Shown: positions 21,733 to 34,322 of the stretch, piece by piece
How positions within the stretch are numbered: position 1 is the first letter of the stretch
Layout of the letters: each line of letters begins with the position of its first letter
Source: Epiperipatus broadwayi
Lineage: Eukaryota; Onychophora; Udeonychophora; Euonychophora; Peripatidae
DNA: 64,000 nucleotides
Reading direction: 5' to 3'
Assembly (NCBI GenBank): GCA_028023455.1
Contig: JAQFVV010000043.1
Location: 664,001 to 728,000 of the forward strand
Translations under genes and position numbers: made by a program
The notes under the pieces: generated by a model
The model's database searches: none
What the model saw: only the letters and a program-made list of their open reading frames with translations
What the model was told of the DNA's origin: nothing

Positions 21733-22920
21733 TGTAATATACAAATCAATATATATATCAAAATACAGTACAATTTATATAAATTATATTCTTTTAGAAG
21801 TACTTTCGACTATACACTTTGTAGTCTTTATCAACTATATAACGTTGAATAATCAAAACGAGACAACCCTTAACAATACCCATAGTTCAATTCAGATTTC
21901 CCACAATTCTGTTATCTTAACATTTGATGACTGGCGATTCATTAACATTTGACGATTTCTTGAAATCAACATAGCCTCTTTTATTTTACGTTGATTATGA
22001 CAACGTTCAATTTGAATAATTTTCATATTTTTATAATCAAATTTAAATCCATATTGACAAGATTTATTATGATCAAATATAACAGATGATGAAGGTTTAT
22101 TTACATCTGTTCCATTCCATATTGATTCTCTTTTTGAATTCTATTATATAAAAGCATATGTTCTTTTATTCTCTTCTCAAATGTACACTTAGATTCACCA
22201 ATGTATTGTACGCCGCATCCAACACTATAATAAAATTAAAAATAAAAATATCAAAATGAAATGGATTTCAATGCCATTTATATCAGATGAGCAGGTCAAG
22301 TTTATTAGGAAAATTTATAATGGTTTGTGTCATATTGCTTTTTTCTCTACAAATAACAAATAGATTGCTTAATAATTCTAAAATTCAAAATTCAAAGTTT
22401 AATCAAAATTCTATTATATATAGATTGATATGTGGATGCGGCGTACAATACATTGGTGAATCTAAGTGTACATTTGAGAAGAGAATAAAAGAACATATGC
22501 TTTTATATAATAGAATTCAAAAAGAGAATCAATATGGAAAAGATGTAAATAAACCTTCATCATCTGTTATATTTGATCATAATAAATCTTGTCAATATGG
22601 ATTTAAATTTGATTATAAAAATATGAAAATTATTCAAATTGAACGTTGTCATAATTAACGTAAAATAAAAGAGGCTATGTTGATTTCAAGAAATCGTCAA
22701 ATGTTAATGAATCGCCAGTCATCAAATGTTAAGATAACAGAATTGTGGGAAATCTGAATTGAACTATGGGTATTGTTAAGGGTTGTCTCGTTTTGATTAT
22801 TCAATGTTATATAGTTGATAAAGACTACAAAGTGTATAGTCGAAAGTACTTCTAAAAGAATATAATTTATATAAATTGTACTGTATTTTGATATATATAT
22901 TGATTTGTATATTACATATA
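21733..22920. repeat. PLE-derived palindrome with GIY-YIG coding arms
   Basis: The left arm (about 21733-22220) and right arm (about 22434-22918) are near-perfect complements around a loop of about 213 bp, bounded by (TA)n. Both arms contain the same endonuclease-coding sequence in opposite orientations. The outer part carries TTGATAAAGACTA..TAGTCGAAAGTACT, a hammerhead-like remnant with the extra-A helix II and the self-complementary AGTACT. This is the inverted-unit architecture of the large PLE at 34962-43337, from a different PLE family. Confidence 0.85.
22390..22740 (+). pseudogene. GIY-YIG endonuclease domain of a Penelope-like element (broken)
   Basis: The frame reads IYRLICGCGVQYIGES (GIY...YIG block, with a Cys pair), FEKRIKEHMLLYNR (catalytic Arg region) and ends ...IQIERCHN at a TAA (about 22656). 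It then continues in frame as RKIKEAMLISRN, which supplies the expected catalytic Glu. A single stop therefore splits the domain. The preceding segment, LLNNSKIQNSKFNQNS, resembles the RT-endonuclease linker. No RT is present, so it could not move by itself. The antisense arm (21930-22220) holds the same coding sequence inverted. Confidence 0.8.
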
Positions 22921-22959
22921 TTGTGAAACGAATACAGATATCAAACTTTATTTATTACA

Positions 22960-25900
22960 TATATATATATTGTGCCCTTTTCTATAGGTCAGTAATAATT
23001 CATAACAGTCAATTACTAAAAAATTTTAAATTTAGAATATGTTCTTTTAATACATTAATTATATTAAGTCAATTATATCTTTAAAGTACAATTTGAAACT
23101 AAAGAGAATACGTAGTATATAAAATCATTTAAAAATAGTTATATAAAGCTTTAAATATTGTTTCATATGGTTGTAAAAGCTGGCCATATTAAATAACACA
23201 GCTGTAAATAATTAAAAGTATATTTAATAAATTCGATTTTAATAGTTTAAAACTTATAGTTAATAAATACAGTGTTTAAATTTATAATCATATTTAATAA
23301 ACAAAAATTAATATAGTATATTTTAAAAATAAACTTTATGATGGTGAGAATTGTAATTAATTCTATATTTTCTAGATTGTTCTTCCAAATTTTTTATAAT
23401 TATTTTATATAATATGATAAGTGTATCAATTTTATAAATCTGGGCAGAGAAATAGATTGAAAATCATCTGTCAAAGTTATTAATCACGTGATTTTTTAAT
23501 GTATACTATCACACACACGCTTGTTTGAAATAATAACAAAGTTTAAAATATTTTAAAAGTTATATTATAGAATTGGATAGAATTGTTGCCTATCATAAAA
23601 GTAAATAGTATTAAACATTAAGTTAACTATTGTATGTAATGTTTTAAGTAATGTAATAAAGAGAATACAGATATATAAAAATTAAATATTTTATTTAAAT
23701 AAAAATAGATAAATTGAATATTAAAAAATGGAATAGGTTATTTAAGGTTATTTTAAAAGTTATTGTAAATGTTTAAATAGTTTTAATAAAATAATAATTT
23801 ATTTAAAAGTAATATTTTAAATAATATTTTAAGTTCATTACGTCATAATTTTTTATTTTCAAATATAATTCTGCTATAAATTGAAAATATGTAAATTTGT
23901 TTTCAAACTAAAGTAAGAATTAACCAATAGGAATAGGTATTCTTACAGACTATAAATATTGTCGTAACTAAGTTATCGGGGGAGATTAATAATGTATTGA
24001 AACCGGAGAGAGGTAAATTATAACTAGTAAAAGACAGTATTTTAAAATTTTTTATTTTAGTCAATTTTTTTTTTGGTACTTTCTTATAACTTGATCTGCA
24101 AAAAAGTAATTGATAATTTTAAAAAATATTTTTTTCTAAAAGAGAGTATAAACTAAAAAATATTTTAATAATTTCGTTTAACATGCTTTGTTAAATTTTT
24201 TAAAGTTCTTTATCAGTCGTATTTTATCTAAAAGTTTAACCTAAACTACGCAATAAAAAATGGATATACTACGAAATAAAATGGATATAAATTGTAATAC
24301 TAAAAAAATATTTGAAATATTTATTGATACAGCTTTATTTATGCATAACTGGAGAACTTTTTTGGTACATAAAAAAAAAAACCACAGCACGGACATCATA
24401 CGGAGTCTAATGAAAAAATTGGAGACGCATTATTATTTATAAGCCTATCCAAGATTTATTTTTAAATAGTAATAAGACAATTATATTTCATGAATTATTT
24501 TATATAATATGATATTCAAAGGAGTAAAATGTTATATCCTTTCTGAAGGTAACATTTTTTTTTTATTTTAAAAGAGATTTTATAAAAAAATACTAAACAA
24601 AAGTTTAAATGTATCAAGAAGGAAACATAGATAAAAAAGTGAACACATAGATGAATAAAAGATGGATCCATGGAAATACAAATAGTACTTAAAAAAGTTC
24701 ATCAAATATTTTTAAAGTTAAATTAGATGGATTGATGCATCGGATACACAGAGAATATTGGCAGAGAAAATACTTAAAAAAAAAACTTCACGGGATTAAT
24801 TAATATTATCGTCCTAAAAATACTAAAACCAAGGATTATTTTCTAAATTTTACTAAATGGATTAATAATTATTTTTATTTTAAACTTTAACGCGCTTGGA
24901 GAACATTTTTTAAAACTCTAGAGAAAATGATAAACATTTTGGACTTATCAGGAACTATCGTCAAGAAAATATGTAATTATAGTTTTGATTCTTTTTATTT
25001 TGTTAACCTAGTTTAAATCTAAATTTTTATATAAGATTAGGAAAAACATTAATTTATTAATATTAAAATTTTATAATATAACAATCTAATAATTTAGCTA
25101 AAAATATTTTAATATAAAGTGTATGGGTGTGAATTTTTTATATCTGCAATGCTCAAGTGGATAAAGAAAAGCCTACTGAACACGATGACTAGATAAAGGT
25201 TATTGGTAATAATAATAACTATTGATAATTTATAATGTATATATTTTTTTGTTTTCTTTAGATCATCCATAAATTGGAAGAATGAAGTGTAAAAGTTTTT
25301 TTACTTATATGTATCGCATTTTATACAACATTTTAAAAAACATTATGAGATAGGATTGATTTGAAAATATGCATACGACAATTTTTTTTTTGATTTTTTT
25401 TATTAGTAATATAATCCAAAATAACAAATAATTATGTGATTCTTTTAAAATTTTATGTTATGGGATATTCAAATATTGTCTAAGTAGATTGTATATGATT
25501 AAACATACAGAGCAATGAAGTAAGCAACTTTTCTTATGGGATAGTAAGATTGTTTAACTATTAATGAATTTTATTTATTGTTTTGTAAATGCAGATAGTT
25601 ATTTATCGATGTAAGATGTAGAAAAATCTTGAGAAATAATGTTGAGATAGTGGCTTGGAAGTACTATAGTTAGCAGGAAACCAAGATGATGTAGTTTTAA
25701 AATAGGATATGATAAGGAATGGGAATAATATTTAGTCTTTATGTGGTTATCAGCATAGTTAACAAAGCCCTATGACTGATACACATTTTATTTGGACAGT
25801 GTTTATATTTCTTTAAATATTTGATGTTCTAATAAAGCTGAAGAAATAGCTTTAACATCGTCCCTGTACTAGAGGATATTAGGCAGGTAAATGTCATACC

Positions 25901-27830
25901 TCTTCGCACTGTACCATGATTTTGAGATATGTTAAGAGTAATACTCTAGCTTTCTTCCTTAATCCTATGCATCTGTTTTCGCTATCTTTATTTCATGTAA
26001 CTGCATCGTTTAGTAAGATATGTTTAAGAGAAATGATAAATAATTTAGAACTTAGGTTATGCTATCGTTTTTGGATAAGATTAGTTTATTTGCTTATAAG
26101 GAGCAGAATATTATAACTTAAAATTGAAGATCCAAAGTATCCTAAGGAAAGAAAAGAATCATAGACTATATTTTGAATTTTATTTCGGAAATGAAATATA
26201 ATTTTTTTTTTTAAATAAAGCATCTAAACAAAGATATTTTCTTTAAAGTGATAATAATTTTAAATGCTTTAGTATTATTTTTTTTTTTTAAGAAAAAATA
26301 ATTATTGCATATTTTAAAATACAATAGTACAAAGTAAATTATGTAAACAATATGCATAGTATATTTTTTGTTTATTGATTAACAGACATGTATTGATGAT
26401 TAAACTTATATCATACTAAAGTAGGGCTTAAAGAAGAATATATTATGATTAGTAAACATTGTGTGATAAATACTAAAATCTAGTACTGAATTTTGGATAA
26501 TATTTTGTGTAACATCTTTGACTTTGCAAAATGAAATTTTTTTTAATATTTTGAGAAATCCATACTCATTATAAAATTTTGTTTTCTATAGAATGTTTTC
26601 TAAGTATGAATTTTTAAAATAAGATAGTTTAATAATATTAAGGATAAAATGCTGTTGCTAATAAAGTAGATAAATATTTGTAATAAGTTAACCATAATGA
26701 GAAACCAAATAATAACATTTTTTTTTAATTTTGTCCTAAATCTAAATAAAATATAATTGAAATATAAATTATTTTTTATAACCCGGTAGATCAAACTGTA
26801 AAATAAAAAAGTTAAGGATATCCACTGTAAATAGTGTAAATAAATTGTTTATTTATTTGTTGTTAGTAATAAACTTTGTTAAATTTTGTTATTTCAAAAA
26901 GTTTGTGTCCGAGTTATTTATTTCTCCACATCGCTGCATGAAAACACAATATATGCATAATAATTGAAACAAATATATAATGTTGCACAAAAGATAGAGA
27001 ATTATTTTAAGAATTTTAAATATTTATTGGTATTCATTATAATTAAATAATCATAATCTTACATTATTTTATTGGTTATAAATCAGTTATCACAATATTA
27101 TATTAAATTATATGCTATCAGTTGTCACACACATTTTGTTTGTCAGATTATTGAAATGCTGCCATGTATTTATTATATCATTACATGAAGATATAAGATC
27201 ATATTATATTATTTCACTATTTTATTATGGTAATAAAATTATAGTAAAAAGAAAAGATACACAGAATTAGTTAAACAATGAAGAATATTATTATTGTTAT
27301 TTATTATTATTAGTTTAAGTGTAGTAGATTATGACATAAAATCCCTTCTCATATTTTACTACCGTATTTTAAATTAACTTAGAATAAACTTTATGAACCT
27401 GAGATTATTTTATTGAGCTAGATTATTATTAAATAGAAGATTAAGATTTAATTATTAGTTTAATCTTAGTGAGTAGAAGTTATTAAAGTCGTAAGAATAC
27501 TATGAATTTGTTATTTGAAATAGTAATAAGGGGGGGGGGGGTAGTGTTCTTATGCCATTGAGGTAGTATCCTGTAGGATATTGGCTCAATGTAATCTATC
27601 TTGTCACCTGTATTTTCACTTCAAGTCTCATGAAAATATTAAATATTTATTTAATTCATTTTTATAGACTGAACCTTATTCATATTTTAAATTTGAGCTA
27701 GTGAAACATTTTGATTTTAATGCTGAATATTTTAGTTATTAATTATTAACTGAGATAGAACCTATTTTATTTTATATCATATATTATCTGGAAGTGAAGA
27801 TGCACGAGATTGAAGGCCAGAATATATATA
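22960..27830. repeat. About 5-kb interspersed repeat, copy 1
   Basis: Collinear with 53925-59490 in the same orientation over its whole length. Matching blocks include CTTTTCTATAGGT (22978/53940), AAAGCTGGCCATA (23178/54150), AATAAACTTTGTTAAA (26867/58560) and CCATTGAGGTAGTATCCTG (27555/59228). Coding sequence is not intact: a 60-codon ORF at 24260 corresponds to a 67-codon ORF at 55157, with weak resemblance, perhaps a decayed gag-like start. No clear LTRs, TIRs or RT motifs were seen; a G-run (27531-27541) may be a polypurine tract. The class is unknown. Confidence 0.8.
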
Positions 27831-27849
27831 TATATATAGAGAGAGAAAA

Positions 27850-27993
27850 TTAAGTCATATATCATGTGACTTAATAAACTTATTTTACAAATGTAATATA
27901 ATAAGCATGCTAATAGCTCTAAACAAGCTTTTCCGATAAATGCTGGAAGAGAAAGCATTTAAAATCTCTATCCAGAATTATCCCTATCTCCAA
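27850..27993 (-). repeat. Family C fragment starting at the ribozyme cleavage site
   Basis: On the minus strand this copy begins with TGGAGATAGGG (27992 downward) and runs to the family C tail (AAGCTTG..TAGAGCTATT region, about 27910). In the full copy at 60393-60738, TGGAGATAGGG is exactly the sequence 3' of the predicted hammerhead cleavage position. Upstream of it the similarity stops. Confidence 0.7.
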
Positions 27994-28059
27994 ACTATGT
28001 CATTATATATATATATATGATTTGAAATATAGGCATTCTTATACCTGGAGCTTAATTGT

Positions 28060-28345
28060 AGATCTAGGGGATTTGAACTCAGATTTTCAAGCAACCTTCA
28101 ATTATTCACACTATCTCATACTACTGATACACGTGATCACACACATGTAGAAAAGATAAATAATCACCAATATATGTATTTCGTGCTGAACCAATTGATG
28201 AGTGCTGATTCAGCACAAAATACATATATTGGTGATTATTTATCTTTTCTACATGTGGGATGGTCATGTGTATCAATAGTATGAGATAGCATGAATAGTT
28301 GAAAGTTGCTTGAAAGTCTGAGTTCAAATCCCCTAGATTTATATC
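28060..28345. repeat. Family D foldback element
   Basis: Inverted arms (28068-28190 and 28200-28340) meet at GATGAGTGCTG. The right arm ends GAGTTCAAATCCCCTAGA (B-box-like). The plus-strand ribozyme region near 28195 has TTGATGA for CTGATGA and AAAA for GAAA, while the opposite arm (rc of about 28165-28190) retains GAAATACATATATTGG. Neither arm is a complete ribozyme. Confidence 0.8.
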
Positions 28346-28569
28346 TATGTACATGTATATTAAATTTTCAAGTGCAGTTCTCTTCACAATACTATAGAAT
28401 CACCTACTGTAAGCTTGAGTAACCAATGGACACCAGATAGTTCCGAATATTCTTTACATTCCCAGCATTCCCACGACTAGTTGCCGACTCTTGCATTCAT
28501 GAGCTACAATTCGTCTAATAGAGTTAAGCATCTAACAGTCACTATGATTATTCAAGCTTGTAATAGATC

Positions 28570-28965
28570 TTTCTACAATAGAATGTAGAATCTTACATTA
28601 TAATAAGTCAAAAAAATTACATGATGTTTTGAAAGTTCCTTTTTTGTCCAAAAATAGATTTAGATATTTTATGTGATTACATAGCTCAGTTGATTAGAGT
28701 GTTGGCCTTAAATTCGATATTCAAGAATCTAAAGATGCAAGTGCAAATACTGTCATTGTGCATATCATGCCAGCAACACCTGAAGAAGAGTGGAGAATAC
28801 TACTCGAAACGCTGTGTAATTACTAACCTGTATTGTCTATTTGTGTGTTATTACTAACAAGTTGTTTTGTATTTCGAAAGTTTAAATAAAGTTTAAATTT
28901 TTTTCTATACATTTAACATTCACTCACAGATGATGGAAATAGTCCAACATATCACATCTAAAAAT
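28570..28965 (+). repeat. Family E SINE-like element: tRNA-like head plus hammerhead-like core
   Basis: A tRNA-like head at about 28675 has A box TAGCTCAGTTGATTAGAG and CCTTAAAT where a Leu(UAA)-type anticodon loop would fall. The B box is decayed. After GCCAGCAACAC comes CTGAAGA, an extra A, GAGT...ACTC, GAAACGCTGTGT (28782-28828). ACAC/GTGT gives 4 bp of helix I; helix III (ACGC for ACGT) is broken. The element ends with AAATTTTTTTCTATACATT and a tail with a block like ATGATGGAAATAGTCCAA that is shared with the other copies. Confidence 0.65.
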
Positions 28966-29032
28966 AAAACCATGTTCATTATTATTAATTCTTTGCTATT
29001 ATTTTAAGCAATTTACATTTGCCTATATATAT

Positions 29033-29340
29033 ATAATTGTAAGAGATGTAATTGCTGAAAATATTTTAAAACATAGAAATTTCCATTTATAATTTTATTT
29101 TTAAAAAAATCACAGCCAGATGTTAATAAGACAATAACCAATTTAAAATTTAAGTAATTTAATTATTTAAAAATCTGTATTTTTTTTATTTTTTTTTATA
29201 TATTTTTTTATTTTTATCCATTAGTTACTAATTTATTAACATCTGATTGTGGTTTATTCTAAATAAAATTATAAACGTAAATTTCCACTTCCATGTATTA
29301 AAATATTTTTATCAATTACATTTGTTACAATTATTAAAAT
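29033..29340. repeat. Inverted-repeat element (MITE-like)
   Basis: The terminal ATTGTAAGAGATGTAATTG (29037) is mirrored by CAATTACATTTGTTACAAT (29315), with pairing of about 100 bp on each side (for example ACATAGAAATTTCC with GGAAGTGGAAATTTACG-type complements) and a T-rich centre. It is non-coding. Superfamily unknown. Confidence 0.75.
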
Positions 29341-30384
29341 ATAATATTTGACTTACTGGTGGAAGAGTCTATTTATACAATAAGAAAATAGAAATAGTTG
29401 TTAGAACCATGAGGTTCATTGGACTTATTCAGATAGAATAACTAATTTAAGTATCAGAACTCAAATAGAGTCTTCAAGCAGTCATGTATTAAGACATACT
29501 TTGGATTTCTCATTTATACAATGATAAATTTGTTAAGGTATTTTTCATTGATCAATATATACTCACATTATTAAATATATACTCACATTATTAAATACAA
29601 ATCCAACAAACATGATTATTTTTATTCAATCAATGTTATGGTTTGGATTACGATTTCTTCATTTACAAATACGAATAAAAGGATATAATCCATATTCAAT
29701 CATGATGCAAATGAGAAACTTATAACCTCTTTATTTGATGTTGGAAAAATTATCTTAATTTATACTCATGAAACAATTTTCACAATCCCGAATTTGACTA
29801 TTTAGTTTCCCAAATGTTTATTTTTGTCATATGATTCCACTGTTAATCCCGAATTTGACTATTTAGTTTCCCAAATGTTTATTTTTGTCACATGATTCCA
29901 CTGTTAAACTTCAATTCTCTAACCAATCACAATCAGTTTACTAACACAGGACCTGAACACTTAACTCTATATTCAATGGCCAATCAACAGATATATAAGA
30001 ATACCAACTTAGAATAAACAGTTTAAATGATTAACATTTAATGAAAACAAAGTATTAAAAATAAAAAGTAAAATAAATTATATATCCACATATGTATAAT
30101 TAATTTTTAATTAAATCTTACAAACTTATTTATTCTATTTATTAAGAAAATGATATAATTAATTATACTTAAAAATAATTTAACCTGGAATATTGGTTAA
30201 TAAAACATTCTTAATTCTAAAATATTTGCAAAAAGGAAATGTTACTGATCTGTAATAATTAGTAAACAGTAATGAAAAAGTACAGCATTCAATTTGTAAG
30301 AATAAATATTTAAATATTTTAAATACACAAGTCAATTATTCAGGTCTTATATGTATATATATTACCAATTTTTTTTAGAAATCC

Positions 30385-30500
30385 CCCTTTCAGTAGTGGG
30401 GAGCCATGGATCTGAGAGCACTAAATCTAGATCTTAGAATCTAATGCAATTTTCCAGCAGCCACCTGTTACCTTATTAGCTAACTATAAAGCCTTGATGG
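30385..30500 (-). repeat. Family A internal fragment
   Basis: GGAGCCATGGATCTGAGAGC, CTAAATCTAGATCTTAG and TAATGCAATTTTCCAGCAGC match, with substitutions, the part of the inverted family A unit immediately upstream of the ribozyme (compare 4698-4780). The ribozyme core itself is lost. It lies about 60 bp from HYDIN exon 30563-30727. Confidence 0.65.
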
Positions 30501-30562
30501 TTTTATACCATAATTGCTTTATTACTCTTATAATAATCATAGTTATTAGTAAAAAGTCTTAC

Positions 30563-30727
30563 CTGTAATGAATGAGGTGTAAAGGAGACTGTTACAAAAG
30601 CACTACCATAGCCCACAATACTAAAACGAACAGGATAGACCTCAAAAACATCTTGAATTTGTAATTTTGGATCTTTTGACCCTTTGATTCCAGAAGACTT
30701 AACACTGCATGTGACATCAATTGTAAC
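30563..30727 (-). CDS. HYDIN: HYDIN exon (4th)
   Basis: Minus-strand 165-nt exon, 55 codons, with boundaries between codons. The acceptor AG is at 30729-30728 and the donor GTAAGA at 30562-30557. It encodes VTIDVTCSVKSSGIKGSKDP, then LQIQDVFEVYPVRFSIVG and YGSAFVTVSFTPHSLQ. The F.V.P....I...G.AFVTVSFTP.SLQ segment closes an ASH repeat as in HYDIN. Confidence 0.94.
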
Positions 30728-30873
30728 CTAAATCAAGGCAAAAATATTAAAATCAGTAAATAATAATGTACTTCAGTATTTTCATTATATTAAAAAAATG
30801 ATAATTGTAAATTATAATTTCCTTTGATTCTTATAAAATGATAAATTTTCATTCATGTAATTAAATTTCTTTC

Positions 30874-31140
30874 TTTTAAAATTTGTATAACAAATAAACA
30901 AAATAAGAACTATTTGCGATTTGTTTGTTTTTTTTTTCCATATGTCATAGCATCAGCTGGGAAGCGAACCCGCTAACCCGGGACAACTGCTTATAAAATT
31001 TGTATAACAAATAAACAAAATAAGAACTATTTGCGATTTTTTTTTTTTCCATATGTCATAGCATCAGCTGGGAAGCGAACCCGCTAACCCGGGACAACTG
31101 CTTGTAAGTCGGCTATGTTGATCCCTCGACCACCAACGCT
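30874..31140 (-). repeat. Tandem duplication containing tRNA-like sequence
   Basis: TTATAAAATTTGTATAACAA through GGGACAACTGCTT occurs twice (first copy from about 30874, second from about 30991, offset about 117 bp). On the minus strand the longer second copy reads GTTGGTGGTCGAGGGATCAA...CGGGTTCGCTTCCCAGC: A-box-like and B-box-like elements of a tRNA-derived repeat related to 9062-9165. The duplicate is almost exact, so it is recent. Confidence 0.65.
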
Positions 31141-31237
31141 TGACTTTTGTGATTTGTTTTGGTAGAAATTTGTCATTAAGTATAGTTTTACACATATTTA
31201 TTTATATTTTTAAAAACGACAAATGAAAGGATAAATT

Positions 31238-31580
31238 GATTATATACTCATATTTTTTGCTTTCATTAATAAAAATAACATATATAAATTTAATATTTTG
31301 ATTTTTAAGATGGCATTGTTATTAAATTCATAAAATAGTTTTTAAAATATTCACTGCTTTAAAAGAAAATTAAGACAAATGCATATACTTTTACCAATAT
31401 GCTTTATTGATTATATACTCATATTTTTTGCTTTCATTAATAAAAATAACATATATAAATTTAACATTTTGATTTTTAAGATGGCATTGTTATTAAATTC
31501 ATGAAATAGTTTTTAAAATATTCACTGCTTTAAAAGAAAATTAAGACAAATGCATATACTTTTACCAATATGCTTTAAAT
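31238..31580. repeat. Tandem duplication of about 171 bp
   Basis: GATTATATACTCATATTTTT through TTTTACCAATATGCTTTA is repeated (31238-31408, 31409-31579) with only about two substitutions (for example TTTAATATT/TTTAACATT). It has no coding content. It is a second recent tandem duplication immediately beside that at 30874-31046. Confidence 0.85.
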
Positions 31581-31814
31581 GTTTTAGACTTTACAGTATA
31601 TGCTTCTTGATGATGTAAGTGAGATTATAATTTTATGAGAAAGCTTTGAATTTGAACTGCCATAATATATTATTAAGTAATGACAAACTACTCTTGATGA
31701 GAATGTATTAAATGATCATATAGAAGATATTTAATTTGAAACAATATATAAGTTGATCATTTATGTAGAAACATTAATGTTGTTGATGTTTCCTGAAGGT
31801 TTGTGATGATGGTG

Positions 31815-32816
31815 TTTTAGTTGTATTTATTGTTTGGACTATTTCCATAATCTAATATGAGTATTGAATGTCTAGAAAAATTTAACATTATGTAAATTTT
31901 CCAAATACATTCAAACTGTTAATAGTGGCACAACAAACAGGTTAGTATATGCATAATGTTTCAAGAGGTATTAGTCTCCTCTCTTCTGACAAGTGAAGGT
32001 ACTAGCATGGGAATTGAATCTGGACCCTTAGATTCTAGGGAATTGAATTTTAAAATAATGCTCTAACCAACTGAGCCATCTTGCCAAAGACAATAGTCAG
32101 TAGAAATTTCATATACTTATCTATGAGGTTCCTCCTGATTTCTCCACTTTTTTTTTAAGAGCAAAGTTGATTAGTTGTTTCCATGTATTATTTATACTCA
32201 CAACAGATTGACTTATGGGATTGTTTGTAATTGTCATGTGAGTAGCTTCTTTAAATTTTCTTCAATTGGGAAAACACAAAAACATTGGATAGAGAAGAAA
32301 ATGTACAAAGAAGAAAATTTAAAGAATCTGCTCATATGACAATGGCAAACAATCCCATAAGTCAACCTAGTGTGCCTATACATAATATATGAAAACCACT
32401 AATCAACTTTGCTCTTAAGAAGAGAAAAAATGGAGAAATCATAAGGAACCTCATAGATAAGTATATGAAATTTCTACTGGCTGTTGCCTTTGGCATAATG
32501 GCTGTTGATTAAAGCACAACTTTAAAATTTCAATACTCAAGAATTTCCAGGTTCTATTTCCATGCTAATACTGTCACTGATGAAGCCAGCAACACTTAAA
32601 GAAGGTGAGAGAATAATATCTCTCAAAATGTTGTGCACAACATCTGAAGAATATGGGAGAATAATATCTCTCAAAACGTTGTGCACATACTAACCTGTTT
32701 GATGCACCATTACTAACAGTTGAATGTATTTAGAATATTTAAATAAAGTTAAATTTTTCTAAAAACATGTAATACTCATATTAGATGATGAAAATAGTCC
32801 AAACAATAAATACAAT
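31815..32816. repeat. Family E long foldback (about 1 kb)
   Basis: A nearly full-length inverted pair. TTGTATTTATTGTTTGGACT (about 31818) and AGTCCAAACAATAAATACAA (about 32795) are the tips. The arms contain the tRNA-like head (minus strand GGCAAGATGGCTCAGTTGG, TTAGAGC near 32060-32092). The direct half has two hammerhead-like blocks with CTCTCAAAAYGTTGTGCAC (about 32600-32690). The middle (32150-32460) is a second, inner palindrome. Core bases are substituted, so the ribozymes are decayed. Confidence 0.75.
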
Positions 32817-33259
32817 TAATGTTGTTGGCTTTAATGATGCTAATGTAGATGGCAGTGACGTAGTAAGCTGGCTATAGGTTTTATTTACTTATATATAAAT
32901 ATTTTGAAAATTTGTACAGTTAATTCAATATAATTAACACAAACAAATTCAGTTATTGTTTCCTGCATGGGTGAGTGGATGAATTAAAGTTTAGAAGCAT
33001 AATAAAAATGGTGGTAAATCAACAACGTTACACTTAATACATGCAGCAACCAATTAAAATGTATCAGAATAATGTATTTAATAAACAATTGACATGGGGT
33101 GACTCATCCTGTATTATTTTTGACTTTAGAATCACAAAACATCTTAAAAACATGATTATAACTTGTTTTAAAATATTGTACTAAAATTAAATTTTGCTTC
33201 TTTTTTTATAAAAATATAGAAAATTTTATTCTGTAATTTTGTTACAACCCATATGATAA

Positions 33260-34030
33260 GGTTAAAATTGGGATACATTAAATGGTATTCAAAGAAGAAA
33301 GAAGTTCAATGATGATATATCCTGCATTACATAACCTATAAGGACTACAGTGATCCATAGGAGCAATGGGAAGGGCCCAGGGTTTGGTATCTTGGAGATA
33401 GGTGACTAAGTTTGCATGATTCAAAATGTACAAAGATGACACCAAAGTTTTGTCCATGCAAAAGTCACAGTAATACATAGGTAAATCAGACCCTTCAGAA
33501 TGGATGTCAATGTCATCATATCCAGGATCTGAGATATAGGCTTGAGAATGCAGGCAATTAATAGTCAATCCTGAAGAGTAATTGTTTCCAGTATAGGCAG
33601 TTTCTATCTAGATATAAAAGGAACTAGTCTTAGGGAGGCATAACAATCAACTTTTATGTGGCTTCAAAGATGTAGGGGGAAGGGAAAATTCTGGTCTCTC
33701 TTCCAAATTTTTAAAATTTTATCTATATATAAATCAAGCAGATGATCCAGGACATGATTAAAGGTGAGCCAACAATGGATGAACCATAGAGAAAATAATA
33801 TGAACATTGATGAATGTATTTCCGACATGGATTCATGTAGTATGTTGTCAATGAGTGTTGATAATGTAGGCATTTTGTCTTTTAGCATCGAGGCTATAAG
33901 GTCTCTTTAGGATTGAAGGGAAAGGCAGTGGCAGAGAAGATGTAGTGAAGTTTTTCCTCTCTGAGACATAGGGAGCAAGTGGAATCGATGCTTGAGAAAC
34001 CTCAGCAGTGTATTAGAAAATGGTAGGCAA
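33260..34030 (-). pseudogene. Degenerate LINE-like C-terminal region (tentative)
   Basis: Minus-strand frames contain GFSSIDSTCSLCLREEKLHY followed by IFSATAF (about 33990-33920), resembling the C-x2-C...H zinc-knuckle at LINE ORF ends, then FILFSLWFIHCWL (about 33790-33755). A further 96-codon frame at 33278-33568 (YYCDFCMDKTLV..) is unassigned. Stops and frameshifts are frequent. It is similar in style to 57620-58045. It could also be another ORF type. Confidence 0.4.
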
Positions 34031-34214
34031 GGCATTAATGTTAATTTTCAACATGACTGCTTGAGATTATTAATTTCTAGAAACACTAAAAATTATTTTC
34101 GAATTGGTATTATTTATATACTGAAACAGTAATTTTATTTAAATTAAAACATAAATAACAATTGCTAATTATATTATTTTACTATTTAATTCACAAGATA
34201 TTAAGTATACTTAC

Positions 34215-34322
34215 TCTAGTAGCATTTAAGAGCTTAAATCTTGCACTAACAGTTTCGCCTACAAAAATACTCGGAAAAAGGAAAGTATTTTCTGCTTTAC
34301 CAAAAACACCTTCAGTTATTTT
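34215..34322 (-). CDS. HYDIN: HYDIN exon (3rd)
   Basis: Minus-strand 108-nt exon (36 codons, boundaries between codons). The acceptor AG is at 34324-34323 and the donor GTAAGT at 34214-34209. It encodes KITEGVFGKAENTFLFPSIF and VGETVSARFKLLNATR, i.e. the start of an ASH unit (E..F.FP.I.VGET..ARF.L.N). It joins in frame to the exon at 47138-47308, 12.8 kb upstream across the nested PLE. Confidence 0.93.
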
